This document shows, piece by piece, positions 51,305 to 59,959 of a stretch of DNA of 64,000 nucleotides; position 1 is the first letter of the stretch, and the number at the start of each line of letters is the position of its first letter. Source of the DNA: WHSO01 sp963732875 (lineage in GTDB: Bacteria; Pseudomonadota; Alphaproteobacteria; SMXQ01). The notes under the pieces were generated by a model. The model saw only the letters and a program-made list of their open reading frames with translations, ran no database searches and had not been told where the DNA came from. A program made the position numbers and the translations under genes. The stretch spans positions 2,232,001-2,296,000 of the forward strand of contig CAVTBD010000002.1 in assembly GCA_963732875.1 (NCBI GenBank). Direction: 5' to 3'.

Positions 51305-51910
51305 ATGAAGGCGCACGGGCCGATCCGGGTGCTCGGCGTCACCGGCTCGATCGGCATGGGCAAATCCACCGCCATGGCCATGCTCGCCCGCATGGGCGTG
51401 CCGGTGTTCTCGGCCGATGCCTGCGTCCACGACCTGCTCGGCCCGGGCGGCGGCGCGGTCGTGGCGGTCGCGGCCGCCTTCCCCGGTACGGGATCGGACG
51501 GCGCCATCGAGCGCGCCGCGCTGGGTCGCGCCGTGTTCGGCAGGCCCGATGCGCTCGTGCACCTCGAAGGGATTCTTCATCCCCGGGTGCGCGCCGCCGA
51601 GCACGCCTTCATCCGGCGCCAGACCCTCGCGCGCCGGCCGCTGTGCGCGCTCGATATCCCGCTCCTGTTCGAGACCGGCGCGGAAGCCATGTGCGACGCC
51701 GTCGTGGTGCTGACCGCGCCGCGCTTCGTGCAGGAGGCGCGTGTGCTGTCCCGCCCCGGCATGACGGCGGCGCGCCTCGCCGCGGTACGTGCGCGCCAGA
51801 TGCCGGAGGCGGCCAAGATCGCGCACGCCGACTTCGTGATCTCGACCGGCCTCGGCAAGCACAACACATGGCGCGCGCTTCGCGCTATAGTGAACCGCCT
51901 CACCCGTTGA
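51305..51910 (+). CDS. coaE: Dephospho-CoA kinase
   Basis: A 201-residue P-loop kinase for the last step of coenzyme A synthesis. Seen: the Walker A VTGSIGMGKSTAMAML, VFSADACVHDLLGPGG, FHPRVR-like ILHPRVRAAE, and LDIPLLFETGAEAMCD with the catalytic aspartate. The LID region is short, as usual. ATG 51305 immediately follows the aroE TGA. Confidence 0.95.
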   Translation: MKAHGPIRVLGVTGSIGMGKSTAMAMLARMGVPVFSADACVHDLLGPGGGAVVAVAAAFPGTGSDGAIERAALGRAVFGRPDALVHLEGILHPRVRAAEHAFIRRQTLARRPLCALDIPLLFETGAEAMCDAVVVLTAPRFVQEARVLSRPGMTAARLAAVRARQMPEAAKIAHADFVISTGLGKHNTWRALRAIVNRLTR

Positions 51911-51926
51911 AACGGAACGGAGCGTC

Positions 51927-52598
51927 ATGCGCGAGATCGTCCTCGACACCGAAACCACCGGCCTCGACCCCAACGCCGGCCACCGCGTGGTCGAGATCGC
52001 CTGCATCGAGCTGGTCAACCGCGTGCCCACCGGGCGCAGCTACCAGACCTACCTCAATCCCGAGCGCGACATGCCCGAGGAGGCGTTCCGGGTCCACGGC
52101 CTTTCGATCGAGTTCCTGGAAAAGCATCCGACCTTCGCCGCGGAGGTGAACCGCTTCCTCGAGTTCATCGGCGACGCCGGCTTCGTCATCCACAATGCCG
52201 AGTTCGATCTCAAGTTCCTCAACTGGGAGCTCGCCAATATCGGGCGCGACGGCCTCTCCGGCCACGGCGTGGTCGATACCGTGCTGCTTGCGCGCAAGAA
52301 GTTCCCGGGCGCCCCCGCGTCGCTCGACGCGCTGTGCCGGCGCTTCGGCGTCGACAATTCGGCGCGCACGGTGCACGGCGCGCTCCTCGACGCGGAGCTT
52401 CTGGCCGACGTCTATCTGGAGCTGACCGGCGGGCGCCAGCCCGGCCTCGGCTTCGCCAGCGCGGCCCAGGACGCCACCCAGCGTGCCGCTCGCCCGCGCG
52501 AGCAGCGCCCGCCGCGTCCCCACGCTGCGAGCGAGCAGGAGCTCGCCGCCCACGCGGCCTTCGTCGCAGGGCTCAAGGATCCGGTCTGGAACGAATAG
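51927..52598 (+). CDS. dnaQ: DNA polymerase III subunit epsilon
   Basis: A 223-residue proofreading exonuclease. Seen: Exo I REIVLDTETTGLDP, Exo II IHNAEFDLKFLNWEL, and Exo III AARTVHGALLDAELLADVY (HxAxxD form, DEDDh class). A C-terminal tail of about 50 residues (QRAARPREQRPPRPH..., ending AFVAGLKDPVW) probably binds the polymerase subunit. RBS AACGGAGCG, ATG 51927. Last gene of the maf operon; convergent with secB, 15 bases between stops. Confidence 0.96.
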   Translation: MREIVLDTETTGLDPNAGHRVVEIACIELVNRVPTGRSYQTYLNPERDMPEEAFRVHGLSIEFLEKHPTFAAEVNRFLEFIGDAGFVIHNAEFDLKFLNWELANIGRDGLSGHGVVDTVLLARKKFPGAPASLDALCRRFGVDNSARTVHGALLDAELLADVYLELTGGRQPGLGFASAAQDATQRAARPREQRPPRPHAASEQELAAHAAFVAGLKDPVWNE

Positions 52599-52613
52599 GC
52601 GGGAGTGTGCCGC

Positions 52614-53102
52614 TCAGGCGGTGCCGGTCTCGGCGCGCTGGGCGAGCTGGCTCTGGTAGAGCGCGTTGAAGTCGATCGGGTTGAGCAGCAGCGGCGGGAA
52701 GCCGCCGTTGCGCGTCACCTCGGCGACGATCTGGCGCGCGAACGGGAACAAGAGCGAGGCGCAGTGGATATAGAGGATCGGTTCGAGGTGCTCGCTCGGC
52801 ACGTTCTGGACCGAGAACAGCCCGCCGTAGTCGAGCTCGACCACGAACAGGTGCTTGCCGTCGCGCACCGCCTTGCCCTCGATCGAGAGCGTCACCTCGA
52901 ACAGTCCCTCGCGCACGCCGTTGATCCCGATCTGCACGTTCATGTCGACGTTGGGCGCGGCGCCTTCCTGGATCGCCGCCTCGATCGCGTTCGGGTTCTC
53001 GAACGACAGGTCCTTCACGTACTGGGTGTGGCACTGAACCGTCGGTCCCGCCCCGCCCTCGGGGGCGCCGTTACTTTCGGGCGTGCTGGTCTGGTCGGTC
53101 AT
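52614..53102 (-). CDS. secB: Protein-export chaperone SecB
   Basis: A 162-residue tetrameric chaperone that keeps preproteins unfolded for SecA. Seen: CHTQYVKDLSFENPNA, the VQIGINGVREGLFEVTLSIE strand, FVVELDYGGLFSVQNVP, LYIHCASLLFPFARQIVAE and GGFPPLLLNPIDFNALY, which covers nearly the entire fold. Length is normal. Located opposite dnaQ and fxsA, a conserved neighbourhood in alphaproteobacteria. Confidence 0.96.
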   Translation of the reverse strand: MTDQTSTPESNGAPEGGAGPTVQCHTQYVKDLSFENPNAIEAAIQEGAAPNVDMNVQIGINGVREGLFEVTLSIEGKAVRDGKHLFVVELDYGGLFSVQNVPSEHLEPILYIHCASLLFPFARQIVAEVTRNGGFPPLLLNPIDFNALYQSQLAQRAETGTA

Positions 53103-53401
53103 GGAAGCTCCCGTTTGCGCTCTTGGCCGGCGGGTACCGGCGCGGCCTGTTTAGCCCGTATCGGATAGCGGCGCAAGGAACCGGCGCGTCTATACGCGCC
53201 TATACGCGCCCGCCCGGCCGGCAGCCGTAAGCGGGGCCGTGGCATTGGGCACGTCCCGACACGACGGCAAATGGCGCCCAGATCAGGAGGCCGGTGAATC
53301 TTGAAGCCGGGTGGCTTGCAATAATCAACGGCGAACATACTTAAGACATAATGCTTAAATTACTTTGCTATCTTGATGAATGACCCGCTCGGGATTTAAA
53401 A
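53103..53401 (+). other. Intergenic region secB to the 59-aa gene
   Basis: 299 bases. Two direct copies of CTATACGCGC (53191 and 53202 regions), a GC-rich part with short inverted repeats, then an AT-rich end (53330-53401) with two TTAA tetranucleotides 10 bases apart (ACTTAAGACATAATGCTTAA), likely holding the promoter of the small gene. No other gene seen. Confidence 0.4.
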
Positions 53402-53581
53402 ATGAAAACGCCAATCGGAATATTCACACCAAAATCTTTCTACGAACGGGTCGTTAGAGAGATTGATGCGGTCGCCGATTTGGTCCGCGAACATCCGGAG
53501 CTCAATCACCACGCGGCGGAGAGATTGGCCAAAATCGCCCAGGAAATTCGCAAGGATGCAGGGTTACCGGACAAGCCCTGA
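53402..53581 (+). CDS. Small 59-aa hypothetical protein
   Basis: An open frame from ATG 53402 encoding 59 residues: MKTPIGIFTPKSFYERVVRE followed by an amphipathic helical stretch (IDAVADLVREHPELNHHAAE, RLAKIAQEIRKDAGL). It has balanced composition and strong heptad-like hydrophobic spacing, unlike random frames of this GC content, and lower GC than its neighbours. The RBS is weak (GGGATTTAAAA). No family recognised. It stands between secB and fxsA and might be a recently gained gene; a coiled-coil-like short protein is all that can be said. Confidence 0.5.
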   Translation: MKTPIGIFTPKSFYERVVREIDAVADLVREHPELNHHAAERLAKIAQEIRKDAGLPDKP

Positions 53582-53637
53582 CCCGTGACCATGGGTGTCC
53601 TCGTTCGCCTCCGCGTGGGCGGTCACGGCGGAACGAC

Positions 53638-54123
53638 TCAAGGCCTGTGCGCGTCGTCCGGGTCGCGGCCGAGGCGTTCGGGTGGGATCTCGTGGTATTC
53701 GGCCTCGATCACGCCGTCGTCGCGGGTGCTCGTCCGGCCCCAGCGGGCACGGAACCGGGCGTTGCCAGGTTCCATCATCCAGCGCCAGGCGGCGCGGCCG
53801 AGCACCCGGCGCACGGGCGGGATCAGCAAGGCAACGCCCACCGCATCGGTGACGAATCCGGGCGTCAGCAGCAGGAGCCCCGCCGCCAGCAGTGCCATGC
53901 CGTCGAACAACTCCACGGCCGGGAACACGCCCTGATCCAGGCTCTGCTGGGCGCGGGCCAGCACCTGGAAGCCCTGGGCGCGCACCATGGTGGTGCCCAC
54001 CACGGCGCTCAGGATAATGAGGCCCACCGTGGGCCACGCGCCGATCAGCCCGCCGACCTTGATGATCACGACGATCTCGATGATAGGGACGGCGATCAGC
54101 GCCGAAAGCAGCAGAAATCCCAT
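53638..54123 (-). CDS. fxsA: FxsA-family membrane protein
   Basis: A 161-residue cytoplasmic membrane protein. E. coli FxsA, when overproduced, relieves phage T7 exclusion by F plasmids; normal role unknown. Seen: GFLLLSALIAVPIIEIVVII, the loop VGGLIGAWPTVGLIILSAVV with GTTMVRAQG, and GMALLAAGLLLLTPGFVTDA, together the four-helix FxsA fold, then a polar tail. ATG 54123 has GAAGGGCATT upstream. Divergent from the Tim44-like gene. Confidence 0.92.
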   Translation of the reverse strand: MGFLLLSALIAVPIIEIVVIIKVGGLIGAWPTVGLIILSAVVGTTMVRAQGFQVLARAQQSLDQGVFPAVELFDGMALLAAGLLLLTPGFVTDAVGVALLIPPVRRVLGRAAWRWMMEPGNARFRARWGRTSTRDDGVIEAEYHEIPPERLGRDPDDAHRP

Positions 54124-54283
54124 AATGCCCTTCAAATTGGGTGCCCGGCACCCCAAGTCCAGAGACTGCGGCGCCAACACTGGATTTTAGCGGTACGCAT
54201 TGTTACCCTTTAACCCCTGAAATGCGCCATTATTCCCGGGATTTTTTCGCCCCGGGTTCCGGGTGCCGGCCAGAGAACGATAA

Positions 54284-54988
54284 ATGGGCAGCGGCTTCCA
54301 GTTCGTAGACATCATCTTTTTCGCGCTCGTGGCGGTGTTCATCATCCTGCGCCTGCGCAGCGTGCTCGGCCGGCGCACCGGCCACGAGCAGCGCGATCCG
54401 CGCACCCCGTTCCCACGCCGGGTGCCGGGCACGTCCGGTCCCGCCGAGAGCCCGGCCGACACCGGCGCCGACAAGGTGGTGCGCCTGCCCGGCAGCGACG
54501 CCGCGGCGCCCCAGGCCGCCGAGGTCGAGACACCGCTCGGCGCCGCCATCACCCAGATCAAGCTCGCCGATGCGCGCTTCGAGCCCGCCGACTTCCAGGA
54601 GAAGTCCAAGGCCGCGTTCGAATACATCGTGATGGCCTTCGCCGAAGGCGACACCGGCAAGCTCAAGCCGCTCCTTTCCAAGGACGTGTTCGACGGTTTC
54701 GCCGCGGCAATCCGCACGCGTCAGGAGAAAGGCGAGACGCTCTCGACCACGCTGGTGCGTATCAAGGAGACCGAGCTCACCGAGGCCGCCATGCAGGGCC
54801 GCACGGCCTCGGTCACGGTGCGCTACGTCACCGAGCAGATCAACGTGACCCGCGACAAGGACGGTAAGGTGGTCGACGGCGATCCCGATCGCATCACCGA
54901 AGCGGTGGACATCTGGACCTATGAGCGCAACACGCGGTCTTCCGATCCCAACTGGATTCTGGTCGCGACCAAGACCCACGACGACTGA
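54284..54988 (+). CDS. Tim44-like domain protein
   Basis: A 234-residue membrane-anchored protein. Seen: an N-terminal transmembrane segment (FVDIIFFALVAVFIILRLRSV), a basic/proline-rich linker, then a Tim44-like domain from about residue 90 (AFEYIVMAFAEGDTGKLKPL, LSKDVFDGFAAAI, TVRYVTEQINVTRDKDG, WTYERNTRSSDPNWILVAT). The bacterial relatives of mitochondrial Tim44 are linked to membrane protein insertion; the place opposite fxsA and secB and before mltA is conserved in alphaproteobacteria. Confidence 0.9.
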   Translation: MGSGFQFVDIIFFALVAVFIILRLRSVLGRRTGHEQRDPRTPFPRRVPGTSGPAESPADTGADKVVRLPGSDAAAPQAAEVETPLGAAITQIKLADARFEPADFQEKSKAAFEYIVMAFAEGDTGKLKPLLSKDVFDGFAAAIRTRQEKGETLSTTLVRIKETELTEAAMQGRTASVTVRYVTEQINVTRDKDGKVVDGDPDRITEAVDIWTYERNTRSSDPNWILVATKTHDD

Positions 54989-55001
54989 CGCGGCGCCGCC
55001 C

Positions 55002-56195
55002 GTGACAAGGCGCGCGCCGCGCGGCGGTCTCGCGTTCCTGTTTCTCGCCGTCGCCGTCATGCTGGCAGCCTGCGGCCCGCGCGTCGCGGAAGATCGCGCC
55101 GTGCTGGTGCCCGCCGCCTTCGACGATCTGCCCGGCTGGGACGCCGACGATCCGCGCGAGGCGCTCTATGCGCTCGCGCGGTCCTGCCAGTACCACCTCG
55201 CCCGCCCCGCCGATGCCGCGGTCGGCCACGGTGCGCTCGCCGGCCACGAGCGCGACTGGCAGGGCCCGTGCCGCGTGCTGACGTCGATGGAAGCAGCACG
55301 CCTCGATCCTGCCGCCGCGCGCCGCTTCGTCGAGACCAACTTCGCGCCGTTCGCCGTCTCCGGCCCTGACGGCGAGGACGGGTTGTTCACCGGCTATTAC
55401 GAGGCCTCGGCGCGCGGCTCGCGCACCCGCACCGGGCGCTACGACGTGCCGCTCTACCGCCGCCCCGACGATCTGGTGAGCGCCGACCTCGGCAGCTTCT
55501 CCGACGAGTTCCACGGCCGCACCATCGCCGGGCGGGTCGAGGGCAACCATTTCGTGCCCTACGACGACCGCCACGCCATCGCCCACGGCGCGCTCGCGGG
55601 GCGCGGGCTCGAGCTCCTGTGGGTGGACGATCCGGTCGACGCCTTCTTCCTCGAGATCCAGGGCTCGGGTCGCATCACCATGACCGACGGCTCGGTGGTG
55701 CGGGTCGGATTCGCCGCCAAGAACGGGCGGCCCTACACCGCCATCGGCCGCGTGCTGGTGGACATGGGTGCGATGCCCCAGGACCAGGTCTCGATGCAGT
55801 CGATCCGCACCTGGCTCGACGCCCATCCCGATAAGGCGCGCGCGGTGATGGAGCAGAACCGCGCCTACGTGTTCTTCCGTGAGCTATCGGGCGACGGGCC
55901 CATCGGCGCCGAGGGCGTCGCGCTGACGCCCGGCCATTCGCTTGCCGTCGACCGGCGCTACCTGCCGCTCGGCGTGCCGCTCTATCTCGCGGCCGACGAT
56001 GCCGACGGCACGCTCGCGCCGGTGCGCGCGCTCACGGTCTCCCAGGACACCGGCGGCGCCATCCGCGGCGCGGTGCGCGGCGACCTGTTCCTCGGCTGGG
56101 GTGCCGATGCCGCGGCGCGCGCCGGGCGCATGAAGTTGCGCGGGCGCTACTGGATGCTGCTGCCGCGCGCGCTTGCCGCGCGCCTCGCCTCCTGA
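55002..56195 (+). CDS. mltA: Membrane-bound lytic transglycosylase A
   Basis: A 397-residue lipoprotein that cleaves peptidoglycan glycan strands. Seen: signal peptide with lipobox (VMLAACGPRV, Cys at about residue 24), the MltA domain with GYYEASARGSRTRTGRYDVPLY, FFLEIQGSGRITMTDGS, and the 3D domain with the catalytic aspartate in TVSQDTGGAIRGAVRGDLFLG. GTG 55002 is chosen because it places the lipobox correctly. The stop is followed by an Smr-domain gene five bases later. Confidence 0.94.
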   Translation: MTRRAPRGGLAFLFLAVAVMLAACGPRVAEDRAVLVPAAFDDLPGWDADDPREALYALARSCQYHLARPADAAVGHGALAGHERDWQGPCRVLTSMEAARLDPAAARRFVETNFAPFAVSGPDGEDGLFTGYYEASARGSRTRTGRYDVPLYRRPDDLVSADLGSFSDEFHGRTIAGRVEGNHFVPYDDRHAIAHGALAGRGLELLWVDDPVDAFFLEIQGSGRITMTDGSVVRVGFAAKNGRPYTAIGRVLVDMGAMPQDQVSMQSIRTWLDAHPDKARAVMEQNRAYVFFRELSGDGPIGAEGVALTPGHSLAVDRRYLPLGVPLYLAADDADGTLAPVRALTVSQDTGGAIRGAVRGDLFLGWGADAAARAGRMKLRGRYWMLLPRALAARLAS

Positions 56196-56200
56196 CCGCG

Positions 56201-56770
56201 ATGGCGCGCCGCGACGACGACAAGAACGATGACGCGGCGCTGTGGACGCATGTCGCGCGCACGGTGGCACCGCTCAAGCGCCGCCGTGCGGTCCGCAAGC
56301 CCGAGGCCCCGAAACAGGAACCCGAGAAGCCCGCGCGTCCGGCGAAGCCGCCGCGCCCGATGGCGCGCGTCCCGGTGGCGCCGCCGCCCGCCACTGCGCC
56401 CGAGCTCGCCGCCGGCGCGGCGCCTGGCCTCGACCGCCGCACCGCGACCCGGCTCCGGCGCGGGAAGCTCGCCGTGGAGGGCCGCATCGACCTCCACGGC
56501 ATGACCCGCGACCAGGCGGCGGATACGCTCGGGCGGTTCCTCAGATCGGCGCAGGCGCGCGGCAAGCGCTGCGTGCTGGTGATCACGGGCAAGGGGCTTC
56601 GTGGTGAAAAGGGAGGTGGCGAGACCGGCGGCGTGATCCGCGCCGAGCTGCCGCGCTGGCTCAATGGTCCGGGCTTGCGGCCGATCGTGGTCGCCTTCGC
56701 CCAGGCCCAGCCCGGCGACGGCGGGGCGGGCGCGTTCTACGTGTATTTGAAGCGCGAGCGCGAGCGGTGA
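56201..56770 (+). CDS. Smr/MutS2-type domain protein
   Basis: A 189-residue protein: N-terminal 80 residues are basic and low complexity (A, P, R, K), then an Smr domain with RIDLHGMTRDQAADTLGRFL and VLVITGKGLRGEKGGGETGG, the two conserved motifs of Smr endonuclease-like domains. Bacterial stand-alone Smr proteins act on RNA or branched DNA. ATG 56201 is five bases after mltA. The next gene starts within its stop (GTGA). Confidence 0.88.
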   Translation: MARRDDDKNDDAALWTHVARTVAPLKRRRAVRKPEAPKQEPEKPARPAKPPRPMARVPVAPPPATAPELAAGAAPGLDRRTATRLRRGKLAVEGRIDLHGMTRDQAADTLGRFLRSAQARGKRCVLVITGKGLRGEKGGGETGGVIRAELPRWLNGPGLRPIVVAFAQAQPGDGGAGAFYVYLKRERER

Positions 56771-57129
56771 CGCCGTTCGGGCGCAAGCTGCGCGAGCTGC
56801 GCGCCCAGCGCGGCATTACGCTCAAGAAGATGGCCGCCGATCTGCAGCTCTCGCCCGCCTACCTGTCGGCGCTGGAGCACGGCAAGCGCGGCCGTCCCTC
56901 GCCGGTGCTGGTGTTCCAGATCTGCCAGTACTTCCACCGCATCTGGGAGGACGCCGAGGAGCTCGAGCAGCTCGCGCGCCTGTCGCACCCGCGCGTCACG
57001 GTCGATACCGCCGGCCTCGAGCCCGAGGCGACCGAGCTCGCCAACCTGCTCGCCGAGAAGATCCGCGGCCTCACCCGCGCCGAGGTACGCAAGCTGCTGG
57101 CGGTGCTGAAGGGAGAACATTCAACCTGA
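56767..57129 (+). CDS. XRE-family helix-turn-helix regulator
   Basis: A 120-residue protein with a Cro/CI-type helix-turn-helix at residues 5-60 (FGRKLRELRAQRGITLKKMA, then LQLSPAYLSALEHGKRG), and a helical C-terminal part (LEPEATELANLLAEKIRGLT) with no recognised domain. GTG 56767 overlaps the preceding stop. Homologues are usual after mltA-smr in alphaproteobacteria. Target genes unknown. A palindromic repeat begins six bases after its stop. Confidence 0.85.
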   Translation: MTPFGRKLRELRAQRGITLKKMAADLQLSPAYLSALEHGKRGRPSPVLVFQICQYFHRIWEDAEELEQLARLSHPRVTVDTAGLEPEATELANLLAEKIRGLTRAEVRKLLAVLKGEHST

Positions 57130-57134
57130 AACTC

Positions 57135-57201
57135 GTCATTCCCGCGCAAGCGGGAATCCATTTTTTTCGACAACATGGACCCCCGCTTGCGCGGGGGTGA
57201 C
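57135..57201. repeat. Palindromic repeat, family B, copy 2
   Basis: GTCATTCCCGCGCAAGCGGG, AATCCA, an AT spacer, TGGACCCCCGCTTGCGCGGG and GGTGAC. It is the family of 30359-30431 in reverse orientation. Two hairpins of about 9 bp lie between convergent genes, so it may serve as terminator. Confidence 0.8.
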
Positions 57202-57228
57202 GATTTAGGTTGGAAAAACCGCGGTGCC

Positions 57229-58554
57229 CTAAAGAATGAACTTCGACAGGTCGGAGTCCTTCACCAGGTCACCGACCTTCTCGCGTACGTATTCGGCATC
57301 GATGGTGAGCTGCATGCCGGGATGGTCGGACGCGGTGAAGCTCACCTCTTCCAGCAGCCGCTCCATCACCGTCTGCAGGCGGCGCGCGCCGATGTTCTCG
57401 ACGTTCTCGTTGACCTCGGCCGACAGGATCGCGATCTCGCGCACGCCATCCTCGGTGAAGGTGAGCGCGACCTCCTCGGTGCCGAGCAGCGCCACGTACT
57501 GGCGGATCAGGCTCGCCTCGGGCTCGGTGAGAATCCGCACGAAGTCCTCGACCGAGAGCGCCGACAGCTCGACGCGGATCGGCAGGCGGCCCTGCAGCTC
57601 GGGCAGCAGGTCGGAGGGCTTGGCGAGGTGGAACGCGCCGGACGCGATGAACAGGATGTGGTCGGTCTTGACCGCGCCGTGCTTGGTCGCGACCGTGGTG
57701 CCCTCGATCAGCGGCAGCAGGTCGCGCTGCACGCCCTCGCGGCTGACGTCGCCGCCCATGCGTTCCTCGCGCGCGCAGATCTTGTCGATCTCGTCGATGA
57801 ACACGATGCCGTTCTGCTCGACCGAGCCGATGGCTTCGCGCACCAGCGCCTCGTTGTCGAGCAGCTTGTCGGCTTCCTCCTCGACCAGCAGCTTGTGGGA
57901 TTCGGAAACGGTGACGCGGCGCGCCTTGCGCTGGCCGCCGAACGCCTTGCCCAGCATGTCGTTGAGGTTGACCATGCCGACACTGGCGCCGGGCATGCCC
58001 GGGATCTCGAAGGTCGGCATGTTGCCCTGGCCCTCGGCCAGCTGGACCTCGATCTCCTTGTCGTCGAGCTCGCCCGTGCGCAGCCGCGTGCGGAACTTCT
58101 CGCGCGTCTCGCGGCTCGCCTTCTCGCCCACCAGCGCGTCCAGCACGCGCTCCTCGGCGTTGAGCTCGGCCTTGGCCATGACCGACTTGCGGGCGCGGTC
58201 GCGCGTCATGACGATGGCGGCTTCCACCAGGTCGCGCACGATCTGCTCGACGTCGCGCCCGACGTAGCCGACCTCGGTAAACTTGGTCGCTTCGACCTTC
58301 AGGAACGGCGCCTGGGCGAGGCGCGCGAGGCGGCGCGCGATCTCGGTCTTGCCGACGCCGGTCGGGCCGATCATCAGGATGTTCTTGGGCAGCACCTCCT
58401 CGCGCAGCTCGGGCTCGAGCTGCTGGCGGCGCCAGCGGTTGCGCAGCGCGATGGCGACGGCGCGCTTGGCCTCGTTCTGCCCGACGATGTAGCGGTCGAG
58501 CTCGGAGACGATCTCGCGCGGGCTGAAGGCGGCGGAGGCGGGGGTATCTGCCAT
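57229..58554 (-). CDS. hslU: ATP-dependent protease ATPase subunit HslU
   Basis: A 441-residue AAA+ unfoldase for the HslV peptidase. Seen: SPREIVSELDRYIVGQNEAKR, Walker A IGPTGVGKTEIARRLA, the pore loop FTEVGYVGRDVEQ (GYVG), the I domain (about 110-240), Walker B GIVFIDEIDKIC, and the C-terminal tail DLSKFIL that docks into HslV. Length is normal. Its start lies one base from the hslV stop. Confidence 0.97.
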   Translation of the reverse strand: MADTPASAAFSPREIVSELDRYIVGQNEAKRAVAIALRNRWRRQQLEPELREEVLPKNILMIGPTGVGKTEIARRLARLAQAPFLKVEATKFTEVGYVGRDVEQIVRDLVEAAIVMTRDRARKSVMAKAELNAEERVLDALVGEKASRETREKFRTRLRTGELDDKEIEVQLAEGQGNMPTFEIPGMPGASVGMVNLNDMLGKAFGGQRKARRVTVSESHKLLVEEEADKLLDNEALVREAIGSVEQNGIVFIDEIDKICAREERMGGDVSREGVQRDLLPLIEGTTVATKHGAVKTDHILFIASGAFHLAKPSDLLPELQGRLPIRVELSALSVEDFVRILTEPEASLIRQYVALLGTEEVALTFTEDGVREIAILSAEVNENVENIGARRLQTVMERLLEEVSFTASDHPGMQLTIDAEYVREKVGDLVKDSDLSKFIL

Positions 58555-58555
58555 G

Positions 58556-59101
58556 TCAGATGCTCAGCTTCTCGACGGTGACGTTGGTGTTGGTGTAGAC
58601 GCAGATGTCGGCGGCGATGGCCAGGGCGCGTCGGGCGATCGCCTCGGCGTCCATGTCGTCGCGGTCGACCAGGGCGCGCGCCGCGGCCAGCGCGTAGTTG
58701 CCGCCGGACCCGATGCCGATCAGCCCGTCCTCGGGCTCGAGCACGTCGCCGGTGCCGGTGACGACCAGCGAGGCGCGCGCGTCGGCCACCGCCAGCATGG
58801 CTTCCAGCCGGCGCAGGTAGCGGTCGGTGCGCCAGTCCTTGGCGAGCTCGACGCAGGCGCGCGTGAGATCGCCGTGCTTCTCGAGCTTGCCTTCCAGCCG
58901 CTCGAACAGGGTGAAGGCGTCGGCGGTGGCGCCCGCGAAGCCCGCGAGTACCTTGCCGCCCTTGAGCGTGCGCACCTTGCGCGCGTTGGACTTGATCACG
59001 GTCTGGCCCATGGAGACCTGGCCGTCGCCGGCGATCACCACGTCATTGCCCTTGCGGACGCAGAGGATGGTGGTGCCGTGCCATTGGGGGGTGTCGGTCA
59101 T
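58556..59101 (-). CDS. hslV: ATP-dependent protease peptidase subunit HslV
   Basis: A 181-residue proteasome-like threonine peptidase. Seen: WHGTTILCVRKGN, in which cleavage before the TT exposes the catalytic threonine, DGQVSMGQTVIKSNARKVR, the GKVLAGFAGATADAFTLFER strand, and GIGSGGNYALAAARAL. Length is normal. It is cotranscribed with hslU and divergent from hisB across a 223-base region that holds both promoters. Confidence 0.97.
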   Translation of the reverse strand: MTDTPQWHGTTILCVRKGNDVVIAGDGQVSMGQTVIKSNARKVRTLKGGKVLAGFAGATADAFTLFERLEGKLEKHGDLTRACVELAKDWRTDRYLRRLEAMLAVADARASLVVTGTGDVLEPEDGLIGIGSGGNYALAAARALVDRDDMDAEAIARRALAIAADICVYTNTNVTVEKLSI

Positions 59102-59324
59102 GTCGCGGGGCCTTCGTCGGGAGCGTACGGGGGGTGGGGATAAGCCAACATAAGTGTCGATATATGGGGATGCAAATATCTCGCATCAAGCGTCCGGGCG
59201 GCCCGTTTGCGGGCGGTTTCCGGGCGCCCGCGCGCACCCAAGCGGCTTTCGCTCCCGCCCCCTTCCTGCTAAAAGGCGCTCTTCGGGGCGGCCCCGCCAT
59301 GCCCCGCCGGACAAGGAGAGCGAC

Positions 59325-59930
59325 ATGGCCGCGCGTAAAGGCCGGGTCGAGCGCAAGACCAAGGAGACCAGCATCGCCGTCGAGGTCAACCTCGACGGGA
59401 CGGGGACCTACGACGTCTCGACCGGGATCGGCTTCCTCGACCACATGCTGGAGCAGCTCTCGCGCCACAGCCTGATCGACGTGACGCTCAAGGCCAAGGG
59501 CGACCTGCACATCGACTTCCACCACACCACCGAGGATTCGGGGCTCGCGCTCGGCGAGGCGATCTCCAAGGCGCTCGGCAACCGCGCCGGCATCAACCGC
59601 TACGGCGCGTCGCTGGTGCCGATGGACGAGACCCTGTCGCGCGTGGTGCTGGACGCGTCCAACCGGCCCTACCTGGTCTACGAAGTGAAGCTGCCGGTGC
59701 CCAAGCTCGGCGACATGGACACCGAGCTGTTCAAGGAATGGTTCAAGGCCTTCGCCCAGACCGCCGGGCTCACGCTCCACGTCGAGAACCTCTACGGCGA
59801 GAACGCGCACCACATCATCGAGTCGTGCTTCAAGGCGTTGGCGCGCGCGCTGCGCCAGGCGGTCGAGATCGATCCGCGCAAGGACGACGCGGTGCCCTCC
59901 ACCAAGGGCGTGCTCGGAGGCTCGCTGTAG
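59325..59930 (+). CDS. hisB: Imidazoleglycerol-phosphate dehydratase
   Basis: A 201-residue IGPD enzyme for histidine synthesis, without the fused phosphatase seen in E. coli. Seen: GIGFLDHMLEQLSRHSLID, the manganese motifs DFHHTTEDSGLALGEAI and GENAHHIIESCFKALARAL. ATG 59325 has a strong RBS (AAGGAGAG); the frame is open upstream but those codons lie in the hslV-hisB promoter region. The histidine genes hisB, hisH, hisA, hisF and hisE follow in order, interrupted by one unrelated gene. Confidence 0.96.
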   Translation: MAARKGRVERKTKETSIAVEVNLDGTGTYDVSTGIGFLDHMLEQLSRHSLIDVTLKAKGDLHIDFHHTTEDSGLALGEAISKALGNRAGINRYGASLVPMDETLSRVVLDASNRPYLVYEVKLPVPKLGDMDTELFKEWFKAFAQTAGLTLHVENLYGENAHHIIESCFKALARALRQAVEIDPRKDDAVPSTKGVLGGSL

Positions 59931-59959
59931 CGGCGCCGCCGCGTCTGCGGGATAAGGCC

